DNA of 64,000 nucleotides from Ptiloglossa arizonensis (GCF_051014685.1 NW_027478977.1:186001-250000); one strand, 5' to 3'. Shown: positions 1 to 13,096, numbered from the stretch's first letter. Numbers and translations are program-made. Notes: a model not told the origin generated them from the letters alone.

Positions 1-558
1 CCCATATCTCGCGAACGGATTGACGAACACGAGAAATTCCTATTGCATCTGAAAGTAGAAACTCGTCCGATTACAACGGTATGTGTATTTTTGCCCTAGG
101 CCATAGTAGTTATTGTTTTCGAGTATCAGACTTGCGAAAACTTTGATGGTTTCTCAACCATTCCTTAACTTCAAACTCCCATATCTCGCGAACCGATAGA
201 GAACTCGAGAAATCCCTGTTGCATCTGAAAGCAGAAACTCGCCCGATTACAACGGTATGTGTATTTTTGCCCTAGGCCATAGTAGTTATTGGTTTCGAGT
301 ATCAGACTTGCGAAAACTTTGGCGGTTTCTCAACCATTCCTCAACTTCAAACTCCCATATCTCGAGAACCGATTGACGAACTCGAGAAATTCCTGTTGCA
401 TCTGAAAGCATAAACTCGCCCGATTACAACGGTATGTGTATTCTTGCCCTAGGCCACAGTAGTTATTGGTTTCGAGTATCAGACTTGCGAAAATTTTGAT
501 GGTTTCTCAACCATTCCTTAACTTCAAACTCCCATATCACGCGAACGGATTGACGAAC
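1..558 (+). repeat. Copy 1 of a duplication at offset 3005 bp (17 monomers)
   Basis: This block matches 3006-3563 with one difference that I can see (a at 15 versus g at 3020). Shared rare states include 'ttattgttttc', the one-base-shorter 'aaccgatagagaac', 'ctttggcggtttctc', 'cattcctcaac', 'ctcgagaaccg' and 'tattcttgccctaggccacag'. The copies diverge at 559, where 'gaacacgag' becomes 'gaactcgag'. The left edge is cut by the window, so the true duplication may be longer. Near identity implies a recent event. Confidence 0.85.
242..256 (-). other. CENP-B-box-like motif, one example of a per-monomer site
   Basis: On the minus strand this site reads accgttgtaatcggg. The CENP-B box core known from mammals is TTCGnnnnAnnCGGG. 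Seven of its nine fixed bases match, and the first two (TT) are AC here. The same site occurs at consensus positions 66-80 of most monomers. A 7-of-9 match somewhere in 177 bp on both strands is expected by chance fairly often (about 0.4 per monomer sequence). Variants also hit the fixed bases (for example 'ccctattac' and 'gataacaacgg'). I list it as a candidate only; binding is unproven. Confidence 0.2.
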
Positions 559-1060
559 ACGAGAAATTCCTATTGCATCTGAAAGTAGAAACTCGTCCGA
601 TTACAACGGTATGTGTATTTTTCCCCTAGGGCATTGTGGTTATTGGTATCGAGTATCAGACTTGCGAAAACTTTGATGGTTTCTCAACCATTCCTTAACT
701 TCAAACTCCCATATCTCGCGGACGGATAGAGAACTCGAGAAATCCCTGTTGCATCTGAAAGCAGAAACTCGCCCGATTACAACGGTATGTGTATTTTTGC
801 CCTAGGCCATAGTAGTTATTGGTTTCGAGTATCAGACTTGCGAAAATTTTGATGGTTTCTCAACCATTCCTTAACTTCAAACTCCCATATCTCGCGAGCG
901 GATTGACGAACACGAGAAATTCCTATTGCATCTGAAAGTAGAAACTCGTCCGATTACAACGGTATGTGTATTTTTCCCCTAGGGCATTGTGGTTATTGGT
1001 ATCGAGTTTCAGACTTGCGAAAGTTTTGATAGTTTCTCAACCATTCCTTAATTTCAGACT
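531..1060 (+). repeat. Dimer duplication carrying 'ctagggcattgtgg'
   Basis: The uncommon state 'cccctagggcattgtggttattggtatcg' (split here as 'cccctagggcattg' plus 'tggttattggtatcg') occurs near 625-655 and again near 978-1008, 353 bp apart. That is two monomers minus one base. Both copies follow a monomer with 'cctattgc' and 'actcgtccg'. This suggests a two-monomer duplication in which the intervening monomer is the shortened 'gacggatagagaac' type. Confidence 0.65.
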
Positions 1061-3005
1061 CCGATATCTCGCGAACGGATTGACGAACTCGAGAAATTCC
1101 TGTTTCATCTGAAAGCATAAACTCGCCCGATTACAACGGTATGTGTATTTTTGCCCTAGGCAATAGTATTTATTGGTTTCGAGTATCAGACTTGCGAAAA
1201 TTTTGATGGTTTCTCAACCGTTCCTTAACTTCAAACTCCCATATCTCGCGAGCGGATTCACGAACACGAGAAATTCCTGTTGCATCTGAAAGTAGAAATT
1301 CGTCCGATTACAACGGTATGTGTATTTTTGCCCTAGGTCATAGTAGTTATTGGTTTCGAGAATCACACTTGCGAAAATTTTAATGGTTTCACAACCATTC
1401 CATAAACTCAAACTCCCATATCTCGCGAACGGATTGACGAACTCGAGAAGTTCCTGTTGCATCTGAAAGTAGAAACCCGCCCGATTACAGCGGTATGTGT
1501 ATTTTCCCCCTAGGCCATTGAAGTCATTGGTTTCGAGTATCAGACTTGCGAAAATTTTGATGGTTTCTCAATCATTCCTTAACTTCAAACTCCCATATCT
1601 CGCGAACGGATTGACGTACTCGAGAAATTCCTGTTGCATCTGAAAGCATAAACTCGCCCGATTACAACGGTATGTGCATTTTTGCCCTAGGCCATAGTAG
1701 TTATTGGTTTCGAGTATCAGACTTGCGAAAATTTTGATGGTTTCTCAACCATTCCTTAACTTCAAACTCCCATATCTCGCGAACGGATTGAGGAACTCGA
1801 GAAATTCCTGTTGCATCTGAAAGCATAAACTCGCCCGATTACAACGGTATGTGTATTTTCCCCTAGGCCATTGTAGTCATTGGTTTCGAGTATCAGAATT
1901 GCGAAAATTTTGATGGTTTCTCATCCATTCCTTAAATTCAAACTCCCATATAACGCGAACGGATTGACGAACTCGAGAAATTCCTGTTGCATCTGAAAGC
2001 ATAAACTCGCCCGATTACAACGGTATGTGTATTTTTGCCCTAGGCAATAACAGTTATTGGTTTCGAGTATCAGACTTGCGAAAATTTTAATCGTTTCTCA
2101 ACCATTCCTTAACTTCAAACTCCCATATAACGCGAACGGATTGACGAACTCGAGAAATTCCTGTTGCATCTGAAAGCATAAACTCGCCCGATTACAACGG
2201 TATGTGTATTTTTGCCCTAGGCAATAGTAGTTATTGGTTTCGAGTATCACACTTGCGAAATATTGATGGTTTCACGACCATTCCATAACTTCAGACTCCC
2301 ATATCTTGCGAACGGATTGACGAACTCGAGAAATTCATGTTGCATCTGAAAGTAGAAACTCGCCCGATTACAACGGTATGAGTATTTTTCCCCTAGGCCA
2401 TTGTAGTTATTGGTATCGAGTTTCAGACTTGCGAAAGTTTTGATAGTTTCTCAACCATTCCTTAACTTCAGACTCCCATATCTCGCGAACGGATTGACGA
2501 AATCGAGAAATTCCTGTTGCATCTGAAAGTAGAAGCTCGCCCGTTTACAGCGGTATGTGTATTTTCCCCCTAGGCCATTGAAGTCATTGGTTTCGATTAT
2601 CAGACTTGCGAAAATTTTGATGGTTTCTCAACCATTCCTTAACTTCAAACTCCCATATCTCGCGAACGGATTGACGAACTCGAGAAATTCCCGTTGCATC
2701 TGAAAGCATAAACTCGCCCGATTACAACGGTATGTGCATTTTTGCCCTAGGCCAGAGTAGTTATTGGTTTCGAGAATCAGACTTGCGAAAATTTTGATGG
2801 TTTCTCAACCATTCCTTAACTTCAAACTCCCATATCTCGCGAGCGGATTGACGAACACGAGAAATTCCTGTTGCATCTGAAAGTAGAAACTCGTCCGATT
2901 ACAACGGTATGTGGATTTTTGCCCTAGGCCATAGTAGTTATTGGTTTCGAGTATCAGACTAGCGAAAATTTTGATGGTTTCTCAACCATTCTTTAACATC
3001 AAACT

Positions 3006-3563
3006 CCCATATCTCGCGAGCGGATTGACGAACACGAGAAATTCCTATTGCATCTGAAAGTAGAAACTCGTCCGATTACAACGGTATGTGTATTTTTGCC
3101 CTAGGCCATAGTAGTTATTGTTTTCGAGTATCAGACTTGCGAAAACTTTGATGGTTTCTCAACCATTCCTTAACTTCAAACTCCCATATCTCGCGAACCG
3201 ATAGAGAACTCGAGAAATCCCTGTTGCATCTGAAAGCAGAAACTCGCCCGATTACAACGGTATGTGTATTTTTGCCCTAGGCCATAGTAGTTATTGGTTT
3301 CGAGTATCAGACTTGCGAAAACTTTGGCGGTTTCTCAACCATTCCTCAACTTCAAACTCCCATATCTCGAGAACCGATTGACGAACTCGAGAAATTCCTG
3401 TTGCATCTGAAAGCATAAACTCGCCCGATTACAACGGTATGTGTATTCTTGCCCTAGGCCACAGTAGTTATTGGTTTCGAGTATCAGACTTGCGAAAATT
3501 TTGATGGTTTCTCAACCATTCCTTAACTTCAAACTCCCATATCACGCGAACGGATTGACGAAC
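3006..3563 (+). repeat. Copy 2 of the 3005-bp-offset duplication
   Basis: This is the partner of bases 1-558, about 3.2 monomers long, and begins at a 'cccatat' start. It includes the monomer shortened by one base ('aaccgatagagaac' at about 3195). The sequence to its left (before 3006) is ordinary domain A satellite. The sequence to its right continues with 'cacgcgaacgg...gcataaactc' monomers. Confidence 0.85.
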
Positions 3564-5660
3564 TCGAGAAATTCCTGTTGCATCTGAAAGCATAAACTCG
3601 CCCGATTACAACGGTATGTGTATTTTTGCCCTAGGCCATAGTAGTTATTGGTTTCGAGTATCAGACTTGCGAAAATTTTGATGGTTTCTCAACCATTCCT
3701 TAACTTCAAACTCCCATATCTCGCGAACGGATTGACGAACTCGAGAAATTCCTGTTGCATCTGAAAGCAGAAACTCGCCCGATTACAACGGTATGTGTAT
3801 TTTTGCCCTAGGCCATAGTAGTTATTGGTTTCAAGTATCAGACTTGCGAAAATTTTGATGGTTTCTCAACCATTCCTTAATTTCAAACTCCCATATCTGG
3901 CGAACGGATTGACGAACTCGAGAAATTCCTGTTGCATCTGAAAGTAGAAACTCGCCCGATTACAACGGTATGTGTATTTTTCCCCTAGGCCATTGTTGTT
4001 ATTGGTATCGAGTTTCAGACTTGCGAAAGTTTTGATAGTTACTCAACCATTCCTTAACTTCAGACTCCCATATCTCGCGAACGGATTGTCGAACTAGAGA
4101 AATTCCTGTTGCATCTGAAAGCAGAAACTCGCCCGATTACAACGGTATGTGTATTTTTGCCCTAGGCCATAGTAGTTATTGGTTTCGAGTATCAGACTTG
4201 CGAAAATTTTCATGGTTTCTCAACCATTCCTTAACTTCAAACTCCCATATCACGCGAACGGATTGACGAACTCGACAAATTCCTGTTGCGTCTGAAAGCA
4301 TAAACTCGCCCGATTACAAAGGTATGTGTATTTTTGCCCTAGGCCATAGTAGTTATTGGTTTCGTGTATCAGACTTGCGAAAATTTTGATGGTTTCTCAA
4401 CCATTCCTTAACTTCAAACTCCCATATCTCGCGAACGGATTGACGAACTCGAGAAATTCCTGTTGCATCTGAAAGCAGAAACACACCCGATTAAAACGGT
4501 GAGTGTATTTTTGCCCTAGGCCATAGTAGTTATTGGTTTCGAGTATCAGACTTGCGAAAATTTTGATGGTTTCTCAACCATTCCTTAGCTTCAAACTCCC
4601 ATATCTCGTGAACGGATTGACGAACTCGAGAAGTTCCTGTCGCATCTGAAAGTAGCAACTCGCCCGGTTACAACGGTATGTGTATTTATCCCCTGGGCCA
4701 TTGTAGTTATTGGTTTCGAGTATCAGACTTGCGAAAGTTTTGATGGTTTCTCAACCATTCCTTAACTTCAGACTCCCATATCTCGCGAACGGATTGTAGA
4801 ACTCGAGAAATTCCTGTTGCATCTGAAAGCAGAAACTCGCCCGATTACAACGGTATGTGTATTTTTGCCCTAGGCCATAGTAGTTATTGGTTTCGAGTAT
4901 CAGACTTGCGGAAATTTTTGATGGTTTCTCAACCATTCCTTAACTTCAAACTCCCATATCTCGTGAACGGATAGACGAACTCGAGAAATTCCTGTTGCAT
5001 CTGAAAGTAGCAACTCGCCCGGTTACAACGGTATGTGTATTTTTCCCCTAGGCCATTGTAGTTATTGGTTTCGAGTATCAGACTTGCGAAAGTTTTGATG
5101 GTTTCTCAACCATTCCTTAACTTCAGACTCCCATACCTCGCGAACGGATTGACGAACTCGAGTAATTCTTGTTGCATCTGAAAGCAGAAACTCACCCGAT
5201 TACAACGGTAAGTGTATTTTTGCCCTAGGCCATAGTAGTTATTGGTTTCGAGTATCAGACTTGCGAAAATTTTGATGGTTTCTCAACCATTCCTTAACTT
5301 CAAACTCCCATATCTTGCGAACGGATTGTCGAACTCGAGAAATTCCTGTTGCATCTGAAAGTAGCAACTCGCCCGATTACAACGATATGTGTATTTTTGC
5401 CCTAGGCCATAGTAGTTATTGGTTTCGAGTATCAGACTTGCGGAAATTTTGATGGTTTCTCAACCATTCCTTAAATTCAGACTCCCATATCTCGCGAACG
5501 GATTGTCGAACTCGAGAAATTTCTGTTGCATCTGAAAGCAGAAACACGCCCGATTACAACGGTATGTGTATTTTTGCCCTAGGCCATAGTAGTTATTGGT
5601 ATCGAGTATCAGACTTGCGAAAATTTTGATGGTTCCTCAACCATTCCTTAAATTCAAACT

Positions 5661-7255
5661 CCCATATCTCGCGAACGGAATGAGGAACTCGAGAAATTCC
5701 TGTTGCATCTGAAAGCAGAAACTCGCCCGATTACAACGGTATGTGTATTTTTGCCCTAGGCCATAGTAGTTATTGGTTTCGAGTATCAGACTTGCGGAAA
5801 TTTTTGATGGTTTCTCAACCATTCCTTAACTTCAAACTCCCATATCTCGTGAACGAATTGACGAACTCGAGAAATTCCTGTTGCATCTGAAAGTAGTAAC
5901 TCTCCCGGTTACAACGGTATGTGTATTTTTCCCCTGGGCCATTGTAGTTATTGGTTTCGAGTATCAGACTTGCGAAAATTTTGATGGTTTCTCAACCATT
6001 CGTTAATTTCAAACTCCCATATCTCGCGAGCGGATTGACGAACACGGGAAATTCCTGTTGCATCTGAAAGTAGAAACTCGCCCGATTACAACGGTGTGTG
6101 TATTTTTGCCCTAGGCCATAGTAGTTATTGGTTTCGAGTACCAGACTTGCGAAAATTTGGATGGTTTATCAACCATTCCTTAAATTCAATCTCCCATATC
6201 TCGCGAACGGATTGACGAACACGAGAAGTTCCTGTTGCATCTGAAAGTAGCAACTCGCTCGGTTACAACGGTATGTGTATTTTTGCCCTAGGCCATAGTA
6301 GCTATTGGTTTCGAGTATCAGACTTGCGAAAATTTTGATGGTTTCTCAACCATTCCTTAACTTCAAACTCCCATACCTCGCGAACGGATTGACGAACTTG
6401 AGAAATTCCTGTTGCATCTGAAAGCAGAAACTCACCCGATTACAACGGTAAGTGTATTTTTGCCCTAGGCCATAGTAGTTATTGGTTTCGAGAATCAGAC
6501 TTGCGAAAATTTTGATGGTTTCTCAACCATTCCTTAGCTTCAAACTCCCATATCTCGCGAGCGGATTGACGAACACGAGAAATTCCTGTTGCATCTGAAA
6601 GTAGCAACTCGCCCGATTACAACGATATGTGTATTTTTGCCCTAGGCCATAGTAGTTATTGGTTTCGAGTATCAGACTTGCGAAAATTTTGATGGTTTCT
6701 CAACCATTCCTTAAATTCAAACTCCCATATCTCGCGAACGGAATGAGGAACTCGAGAAATTCCTGTTGCATCTGAAAGCAGAAACTCGCCCGATTACAAC
6801 GGTATGTGTATTTTTGCCCTAGGCCATAGTAGTTATTGGTTTCGAGTATCAGACTTGCGGAAATTTTTGATGGTTTCTCAACCATTCCTTAACTTCAAAC
6901 TCCCATATCTCGTGAACGGATTGACGAACTCGAGAAATTCCTGTTGCATCTGAAAGTAGTAACTCGCCCGGTTACAACGGTATGTGTATTTTTCCCCTGG
7001 GCCATTGTAGTTATTGGTTTCGAGTATCAGACTTGCGAAAATTTTGATGGTTTCTCAACCATTCGTTAATTTCAAACTCCCATATCTCGCGAGCGGATTG
7101 ACGAACACGGGAAATTCCTGTTGCATCTGAAAGTAGAAACTCGCCCGATTACAACGGTGTGTGTATTTTTGCCCTAGGCCATAGTAGTTATTGGTTTCGA
7201 GTACCAGACTTGCGAAAGTTTTGATTGTTTCTCAACCATTCCTTAACTTCAGACT
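5661..7255 (+). repeat. 6-monomer tandem duplication in domain A (1063-bp offset)
   Basis: Three successive monomers starting at 5661 recur from 6724, 1063 bp later. The first carries 'ggaatgaggaactcg' and 'cttgcggaaatttttg'. The second carries 'ctcgtgaac', 'gtagtaactc' and 'cccctgggccattg'. The third carries 'cgttaatttc', 'gagcggattg', 'cacgggaaatt' and 'ggtgtgtgt'. The odd base over 6 x 177 comes from the extra base in 'gcggaaattttt'. The copies diverge at about 7220, where the second runs into 'gattgtttctcaacc' and 'ggcatcggaaagc'. Related single monomers recur near 9203-9900. Confidence 0.8.
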
Positions 7256-8320
7256 CCCATATCTCGCGAACGGATTGTCGAACTCGAGAAATTCCTGTGG
7301 CATCGGAAAGCAGAAACTCGCCCGATTACAACGGTATGTGTATTTTTGCCCTAGGCCATAGTAGTTATTGGTTTCGAGTATCAGACTTGCGGAAATTTTT
7401 GATGGTTTCTCAACCATTCCTTAACTTCAAACTCCCATATCTCGTGAACGGATTGACGAACTCGAGAAATTCCTGTTGCATCTGAAAGTAGTAACTCGCC
7501 CTGTTACAACGGTATGTGTATTTTTCCCCTGGGCCATTGTAGTTATTGGTTTCGAGTATCAGACTTGCGAAAATTTTGATGGTTTCTCAACCATTCGTTA
7601 ATTTCAAACTCCCATATCTCGCGAGCGGATTGACGAACACGGGAAATTCCTGTTGCATCTGAAAGCAGAAACTTGCCCGATTACAACGGTGTGTGTATTT
7701 TTGCCCTAGGCCATAGTAGTTATTGGTTTCGAGTACCAGACTTGCGAAAATTTTGATGGTTTCTCAACCATTCCTTAACTTCAAACTCCCATATCACGCG
7801 AACGGATTGACGAACTCGAGAAATTCATGTTGCATCTGAAAGTAGAAACTCGCCCGATTACAACGTTATGTGTATTTTTCCCCTAGGACATTGTAGTTAT
7901 TGGTATCGAGTTTCAGACTTGCGAAAGTTTTGATTGTTTCTCAACCATTCCTTAACTTCAGACTCCCATATCTCGCGAACGGATTGTCGAACTCGAGAAA
8001 TTCCTGTGGCATCGGAAAGCAGAAACTCGCCCGATTACAACGGTATGTGTATTTTTGCCCTAGGCCATAGTAGTTATTGGTTTCGAGTATCAGACTTGCG
8101 AAAATTTTGATGGTTTCTCAACCATTCCTTAACTTCAAACTCCCATATCACGCGAACGGATTGACGAACTCGAGAAATTCATGTTGCATCTGAAAGTAGA
8201 AACTCGCCCGATTACAACGTTATGTGTATTTTTCCCCTAGGACATTGTACTTATTGGTATCGAGTTTCAGACTTGCGAAAGTTTTGATAGTTTCTCAACC
8301 ATTCCTTAACTTCAGACTCC
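7256..8320 (+). repeat. 4-monomer duplication marked by 'ggcatcggaaagc'
   Basis: Monomers starting at 7256 and 7965 share 'gtggcatcggaaagcag' and the preceding 'gattgtttctcaacc', 709 bp apart (four monomers plus one base). Monomers with 'cacgcg', 'catgttgc', 'caacgttatg' and 'ctaggacattgta' follow in the second copy. The pair starting at 7965 reappears from 10621 (offset 2656 bp, 15 monomers plus one base), with partial copies near 10273. Confidence 0.7.
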
Positions 8321-11300
8321 CATATCTCGCGAACGGATTGACGAACTCGAGAAATTCCTGTTGCATCTGAAAATAGAAACTCGCCCGATTACAGCGGTAT
8401 GTGTATTTTCCCCCTAGGCAATTGAAGTCATTGGTTTCGAGTATCAGACTTGCGAAAATTATGATTGTTTCTCAACCATTCCTTAACTTCCAACTCCCAT
8501 ATCTCGCGAACGGATTGACGAACTCGAGAAATTCCTGTTGCATCTGATAGCATAAACTCGCCCGATTACAACGGTATGTGAATTTTTGCCCTAGGCCATA
8601 GTTGTTATTGGTTTCGAGTATCAGACTTGCGAAAATTTTGATGGTTTCTCAACCATTCCTTAACTTCAAACTCCCATATCTCGCGAACGGATTGACGAAC
8701 TCGACAAATTCCTGTTGCGTCTGAAAGCATAAGCTCGCCCGATTACAAAGATATGTGTATTTTTGCCCTAGGCAATAGTAGTTATTGGTTTCGTGTATCA
8801 GACTTGCGAAAATTTTGATGGTTTCTCAACCATTCCTTAACTCCAAACTCCCATACCTCGCGAACGGATTGACGAACACGAGAAATTCCTGTTGCATCTG
8901 AAAGTAGCAACTCGCCCGGTTACAACGGTATGTGTATTTTTCCCCTAGGCCATTGTAGTTATTGGTTTCGAGTATCAGACTTGCGAAAGTTTTGATGGTT
9001 TCTCAACCATTCCTTAACTTCAGACTCCCATATCTCGCGAACCGATAGAGAACTCGAGTAATTCTTGTTGCATCTGAAAGCAGAAACTCACCCGATTACA
9101 ACGGTAAGTGTAGTATTGCCCTAGGCCATAGTAGTTATTGGTTTCGAGTATCAGACTTGCGAAAATTTTGATGGTTTCTCAACCATTCCTTAACTTCAAA
9201 CTCCCATATCTCGCGAACGGAATGAGGAACTCGAGAAATTCCTGTTGCATCTGAAAGCAGAAACTCGCCCGATTACAACGGTATGTGTATTTTTGCCCTA
9301 GGCCATAGTAGTTATTGGTTTCGAGTATCAGACTTGCGGAAATTTTTGATGGTTTCTCAACCATTCCTTAACTTCAAACTCCCATATCTCGTGAACGGAT
9401 TGACGAACTCGAGAAATTCCTGTTGCATCTGAAAGTAGTAACTCGCCCGGTTACAACGGTATGTGTATTTTTCCCCTGGGCCATTGTAGTCATTGGTTTC
9501 GAGTATCAGACTTGCGAAAGTTTTGATGGATTCTCAACCATTCCTTAACTTCAGACTCCCATATCTCGCGAACGGATTGTGGAACTCGAGAAATTCCTGT
9601 TGCATCTGAAAGCAGAAACTCGCCCGATTACAACGGTATGTGTATTTTTGCACTAGGCCATAGTAGTTATTGGTTTCGAGTATCAGACTTGCGGAAATTT
9701 TTGATGGTTTCTCAACCATTCCTTAACTTCAAACTCCCATATCTCGTGAACGGATTGACGAACTCGAGAAATTCCTGTTGCATCTGAAAGTAGCAACTCG
9801 CCCGGTTACAACGGTATGTGTATTTTTCCCCTGGGCCATTGTAGTTATTGGTTTCGAGTATCAGACTTGCGAAAATTTTGATGGTTTCTCAACCATTCGT
9901 TAATTTCAAACTCCCACATCTCGCGAGCGGATTGACGAACACGGGAAATTCCTGTTGCATCTGAAAGTAGAAACTCGCCCGATTACAACGGTGTGTGTAT
10001 TTTTGCCCTAGGCCATAGTAGTTATTGGTTTCGAGTACCAGACTTGCGAAAATTTTGATGGTTTCTCAACCATTCCTTAAATTCAATCTCCCATATCTCG
10101 CGAACGGATTTACGGACACGAGAAGTTCCTGTTGCATCTGAAAGTAGCAACTCGCTCGGTTACAACGGTATGTGTATTTTTGCCCTAGGCCATAGTAGCT
10201 ATTGGTTTCGAGTATCAGACTTGCGAAAATTTTGATGGTTTCTCAACCGTTCCTTAACTTCAAACTCCCATATCACGCGAACGGATTGACGAACTCGAGA
10301 AATTCATGTTGCATCTGAAAGTAGAAACTCGCCCGATTACAACGTTATGTGTATTTTTCCCCTAGGACATTGTACTTATTGGTATCGAGTTTCAGACTTG
10401 CGAAAGTTTTGATAGTTTCTCAACCATTGCTTAACTTCAGAATCCAATATCTCGCGAACGGATTGACGAACTCGAGAAATTCCTGTTGCATCTGAAAGTA
10501 GAAACTCGCCCGATTACAACGGTGTGTGTATTTTCCCCCTAGGCCATTGTAGTTATTGGTATCGAGTTTCAGACTTGCGAAAGTTTTGATAGTTTCTCAA
10601 CCATTCCTTAACTTCAGACTCCCATATCTCGCGAACGGATTGTCGAACTCGAGAAATTCCTGTGGCATCGGAAAGCAGAAACTCGCCCGATTACAACGGT
10701 ATGTGTATTTTTGCCCTAGGCCATAGTAGTTATTGGTTTCGAGTATCAGACTTGCGAAAATTTTGATGGTTTCTCAACCATTCCTTAACTTCAAACTCCC
10801 ATATCACGCGAACGGATTGACGAACTCGAGAAATTCATGTTGCATCTGAAAGTAGAAACTCGCCCGATTACAACGTTATGTGTATTTTTCCCCTAGGACA
10901 TTGTACTTATTGGTATCGAGTTTCAGACTTGCGAAAGTTTTGATAGTTTCTCAACCATTGCTTAACTTCAGAATCCAATATCTCGCGAACGGATTGACGA
11001 ACTCGAGAAATTCCTGTTGCATCTGAAAGTAGAAACTCGCCCGATTACAACGGTATGTGTATTTTTGCCCTAGGCCATAGTAGTTATTGGTTTCGAGTAT
11101 CAGACTTGCGAAAATTTTGATGGTTTCACAACCATTCCATAACATCAGACTCCCATATCTTGCGAACGGATTGACGAACTCGAGAAATTCATGTTGCATC
11201 TGAAAGTAGAAACTCGCCCGATTACAAAGGTATGTGTATTTTTGCCCTAGGCAATAGTAGTTATTGGTTTCGAGAATCAGACTTGCGAAAATTTTGATGG

Positions 11301-11328
11301 TATCTCAACCATTCCTTAGCTTCAAACT

Positions 11329-12035
11329 CCCATATCTCGCGAGCGGATTGACGAACACGAGAAATTCCTGTTGCATCGGAAAATAGAAACTCGCCCGATT
11401 ACAACGATATGTGTATTTTTGCCCTAGGCCATACTAGTTATTGGTTTCGAGTATCAGACTTGCGAAAATTTTGATGGTTTCACAACCATTCCATAACATC
11501 AGACTCCCATATCTTGCGAACGGATTGACGAACTCGAGAAATTCATGTTGCATCTGAAAGTAGAAACTCGACCGGTTACAATGGTATGTGTATTTTTACC
11601 CTAGGCCATTGTAGTTATTGGTATCGAGTTTCAGACTTGCGAAAGTTTTGATAGTTTCTCAACCATTCCCTAACTTCAACCTCCCATATCACGCGAACGG
11701 ATTGACGAACTCGACAAATTCCTGTTGCGTCTGAAAGCATAAACTCGCCCGATTACAACGGTATGTGTATTTTTGCCCTAGGCCATAGTAGTTATTGGTT
11801 TCGAGTATCACACTTGCGAAATTTTGATGGTTTCACAACCATTCCATAACTTCAGACACCCATATCTCGCGAGCGGATTGACGAACACGAGAAATTCATG
11901 TTGCATCTGAAAGTGGAAACTCGCCCTATTACAACGGTATGTGTATTTTTCCCCTAGGCCATTGTAGTCATTGGTTTCGAGTATCAGACTTGCGAAAATT
12001 TTGATGGTTTCTCAACCATTCCTTAATTTCAGACT
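11329..12035 (+). repeat. Z module, first copy (4-mer HOR, 707 bp)
   Basis: Four monomers in fixed order. The first has 'gcttcaaactcc' just upstream, 'ctcgcgagcgg' and 'gcatcggaaaatag'. The second follows 'cataacatcagactcc' and has 'cttgcgaacgg' and 'catgttgc'. The third follows 'cctaacttcaacctcc' and has 'cacgcg', 'ctcgacaaatt' and 'gcgtctgaaagc'. The fourth follows 'cataacttcagacaccc' and has 'gtggaaactcgccctatt'. It contains the one-base-short 'cacttgcgaaattttgatgg', which makes the module 707 rather than 708 bp. Further copies are at 13804, 14511, 21411 and 22118. Confidence 0.85.
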
Positions 12036-13096
12036 CCCACATCTCGCGAACGGATTGTCGAACTCGAGAAATTCCTGTTGCATCTGAAAGCAGAAACTCG
12101 CCCGATGACAACGGTATGTGTATTTTTGCCATACGCCATAGTAGCTATTGGTTTCGAGTATCAGACTTGCGAATATTTTGATGGTTTCTCAACCATTCCT
12201 TAACTTCAAACTCCCATATCGCGCGAACGGATTGACGAACTCGAGAAATTCCTGCTGCAGTTGAAAGCATAAACTCGCCCGATTACAACGGTATGTGTAT
12301 TCTTGCCCTAGGCCATAGTAGTTATCGGTTTCGAGTATCAGACTTGCGAAAATTTTGATGGTTTCTCAACCATTCCTTAACTTCAAACTCCCATATCACG
12401 CGAACGGATTGACGAACTCGAGAAATTCCTATTGCATCTGAAAGCATAAACTCGCCCGATTACAACGGTATGTGTATTTTTGCCCTAGGCAATAGTAGTT
12501 ATTGGTTTCGAGTATCAGACTTGCGAAAATTTTGATGGTTTCTCAACCATTCCTTAATTTCAGACTCCCATATCTCGCGAACGGATTGTCGAACTCGAGA
12601 AATTCCTGTTGCATCTGAAAGCAGAAACTCGCCCGATTACAACGGTATGTGTACTTTTGCCATACGCCATTGTAGCTATTGGTTTCGAGTATCGGACTTG
12701 CGAAAATTTTGATGGTTTCTCAACCATTCCTTAACTTCAAACTCCCATATCACGCGAACGAATTGACGAACTCGAGAAATTCCTGCTGCATCTGAAAGCA
12801 TAAACTCGCCCGATTACAACGGTATGTGTATTCTTGCACTAGGCCATAGTAGTTATTGGTTTCGAGTATCAGACTTGCGAAAATTTTGATGGTTTCTCAA
12901 CCATTCCTTAACTTCAAACTCCCATATCACGCGAACGGATTGACGAACTCGAGAAATTCCTGTTGCATCTGAAAGCATAAACTCGCCCGATTACAACGGT
13001 ATGTGTATTTTTGCCCTAGGCCATAGTAGTTATTGGTTTCGAGTATCACACTTGCGAAATTTTGATGGTTTCACAACCATTCCATAACTTCAGACT
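12036..13096 (+). repeat. X module, first copy (6-mer HOR, about 1061 bp)
   Basis: Six monomers in order: X1 'cccacatctcgcg...gatgacaacgg...ccatacgcc'; X2 'cccatatcgcgcg...ctgctgcag'; X3 'cacgcg...cctattgc'; X4 following 'ttaatttcagac', with 'gtgtacttttgccatacgcc' and 'atcggactt'; X5 'cacgcgaacgaattg...ctgctgc...cttgcactagg'; X6 'cacgcgaacgg...gcataaactc'. X1 and X4 have lost the CCTAGG palindrome (ccatacgcc). Other copies start at 15218, 17342, 22825 and 24949 (partial). Confidence 0.85.

Larger units (their letters stand above)
1..11328 (+). repeat. Array domain A: mosaic of mixed monomer subfamilies
   Basis: About 64 monomers with no single dominant higher-order period. Marker variants are a one-base-longer 'cttgcggaaatttttgatgg' (near 4909, 5793, 6857, 7389, 9336 and 9693), 'gaacggaatgaggaactcg' (near 5675, 6738 and 9217), 'gtagtaactc' and 'ccattcgttaatttc' (near 6000, 7064, 7596 and 9898). 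Copies sharing these rare variants lie 2, 3, 4, 6, 13, 14 or 15 monomers apart. This points to many small, partly overwritten duplications. No gene or other element is present. The right limit is where the module grammar of domain B begins and is approximate. Confidence 0.75.

Noticed and set aside
1214..1462. 82-codon minus-strand frames (also at 10951, 13780, 14487, 21387, 22094, 47390, 47744 and 54293) as small proteins
   Set aside because: All are the same satellite frame read through one altered stop ('tcacaacc', 'tcgcaacc' or 'tcccaacc'). No ribosome-binding or promoter context is seen, and the underlying DNA is the array consensus.
4751..4936. 61-codon minus-strand frames (also 5637, 6700, 7232, 9179, 9534 and 35010) as a conserved peptide family
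   Set aside because: Each is created by the same one-base insertion in 'gcggaaattttt' within a satellite subfamily. Their similarity reflects DNA duplication and not protein constraint.
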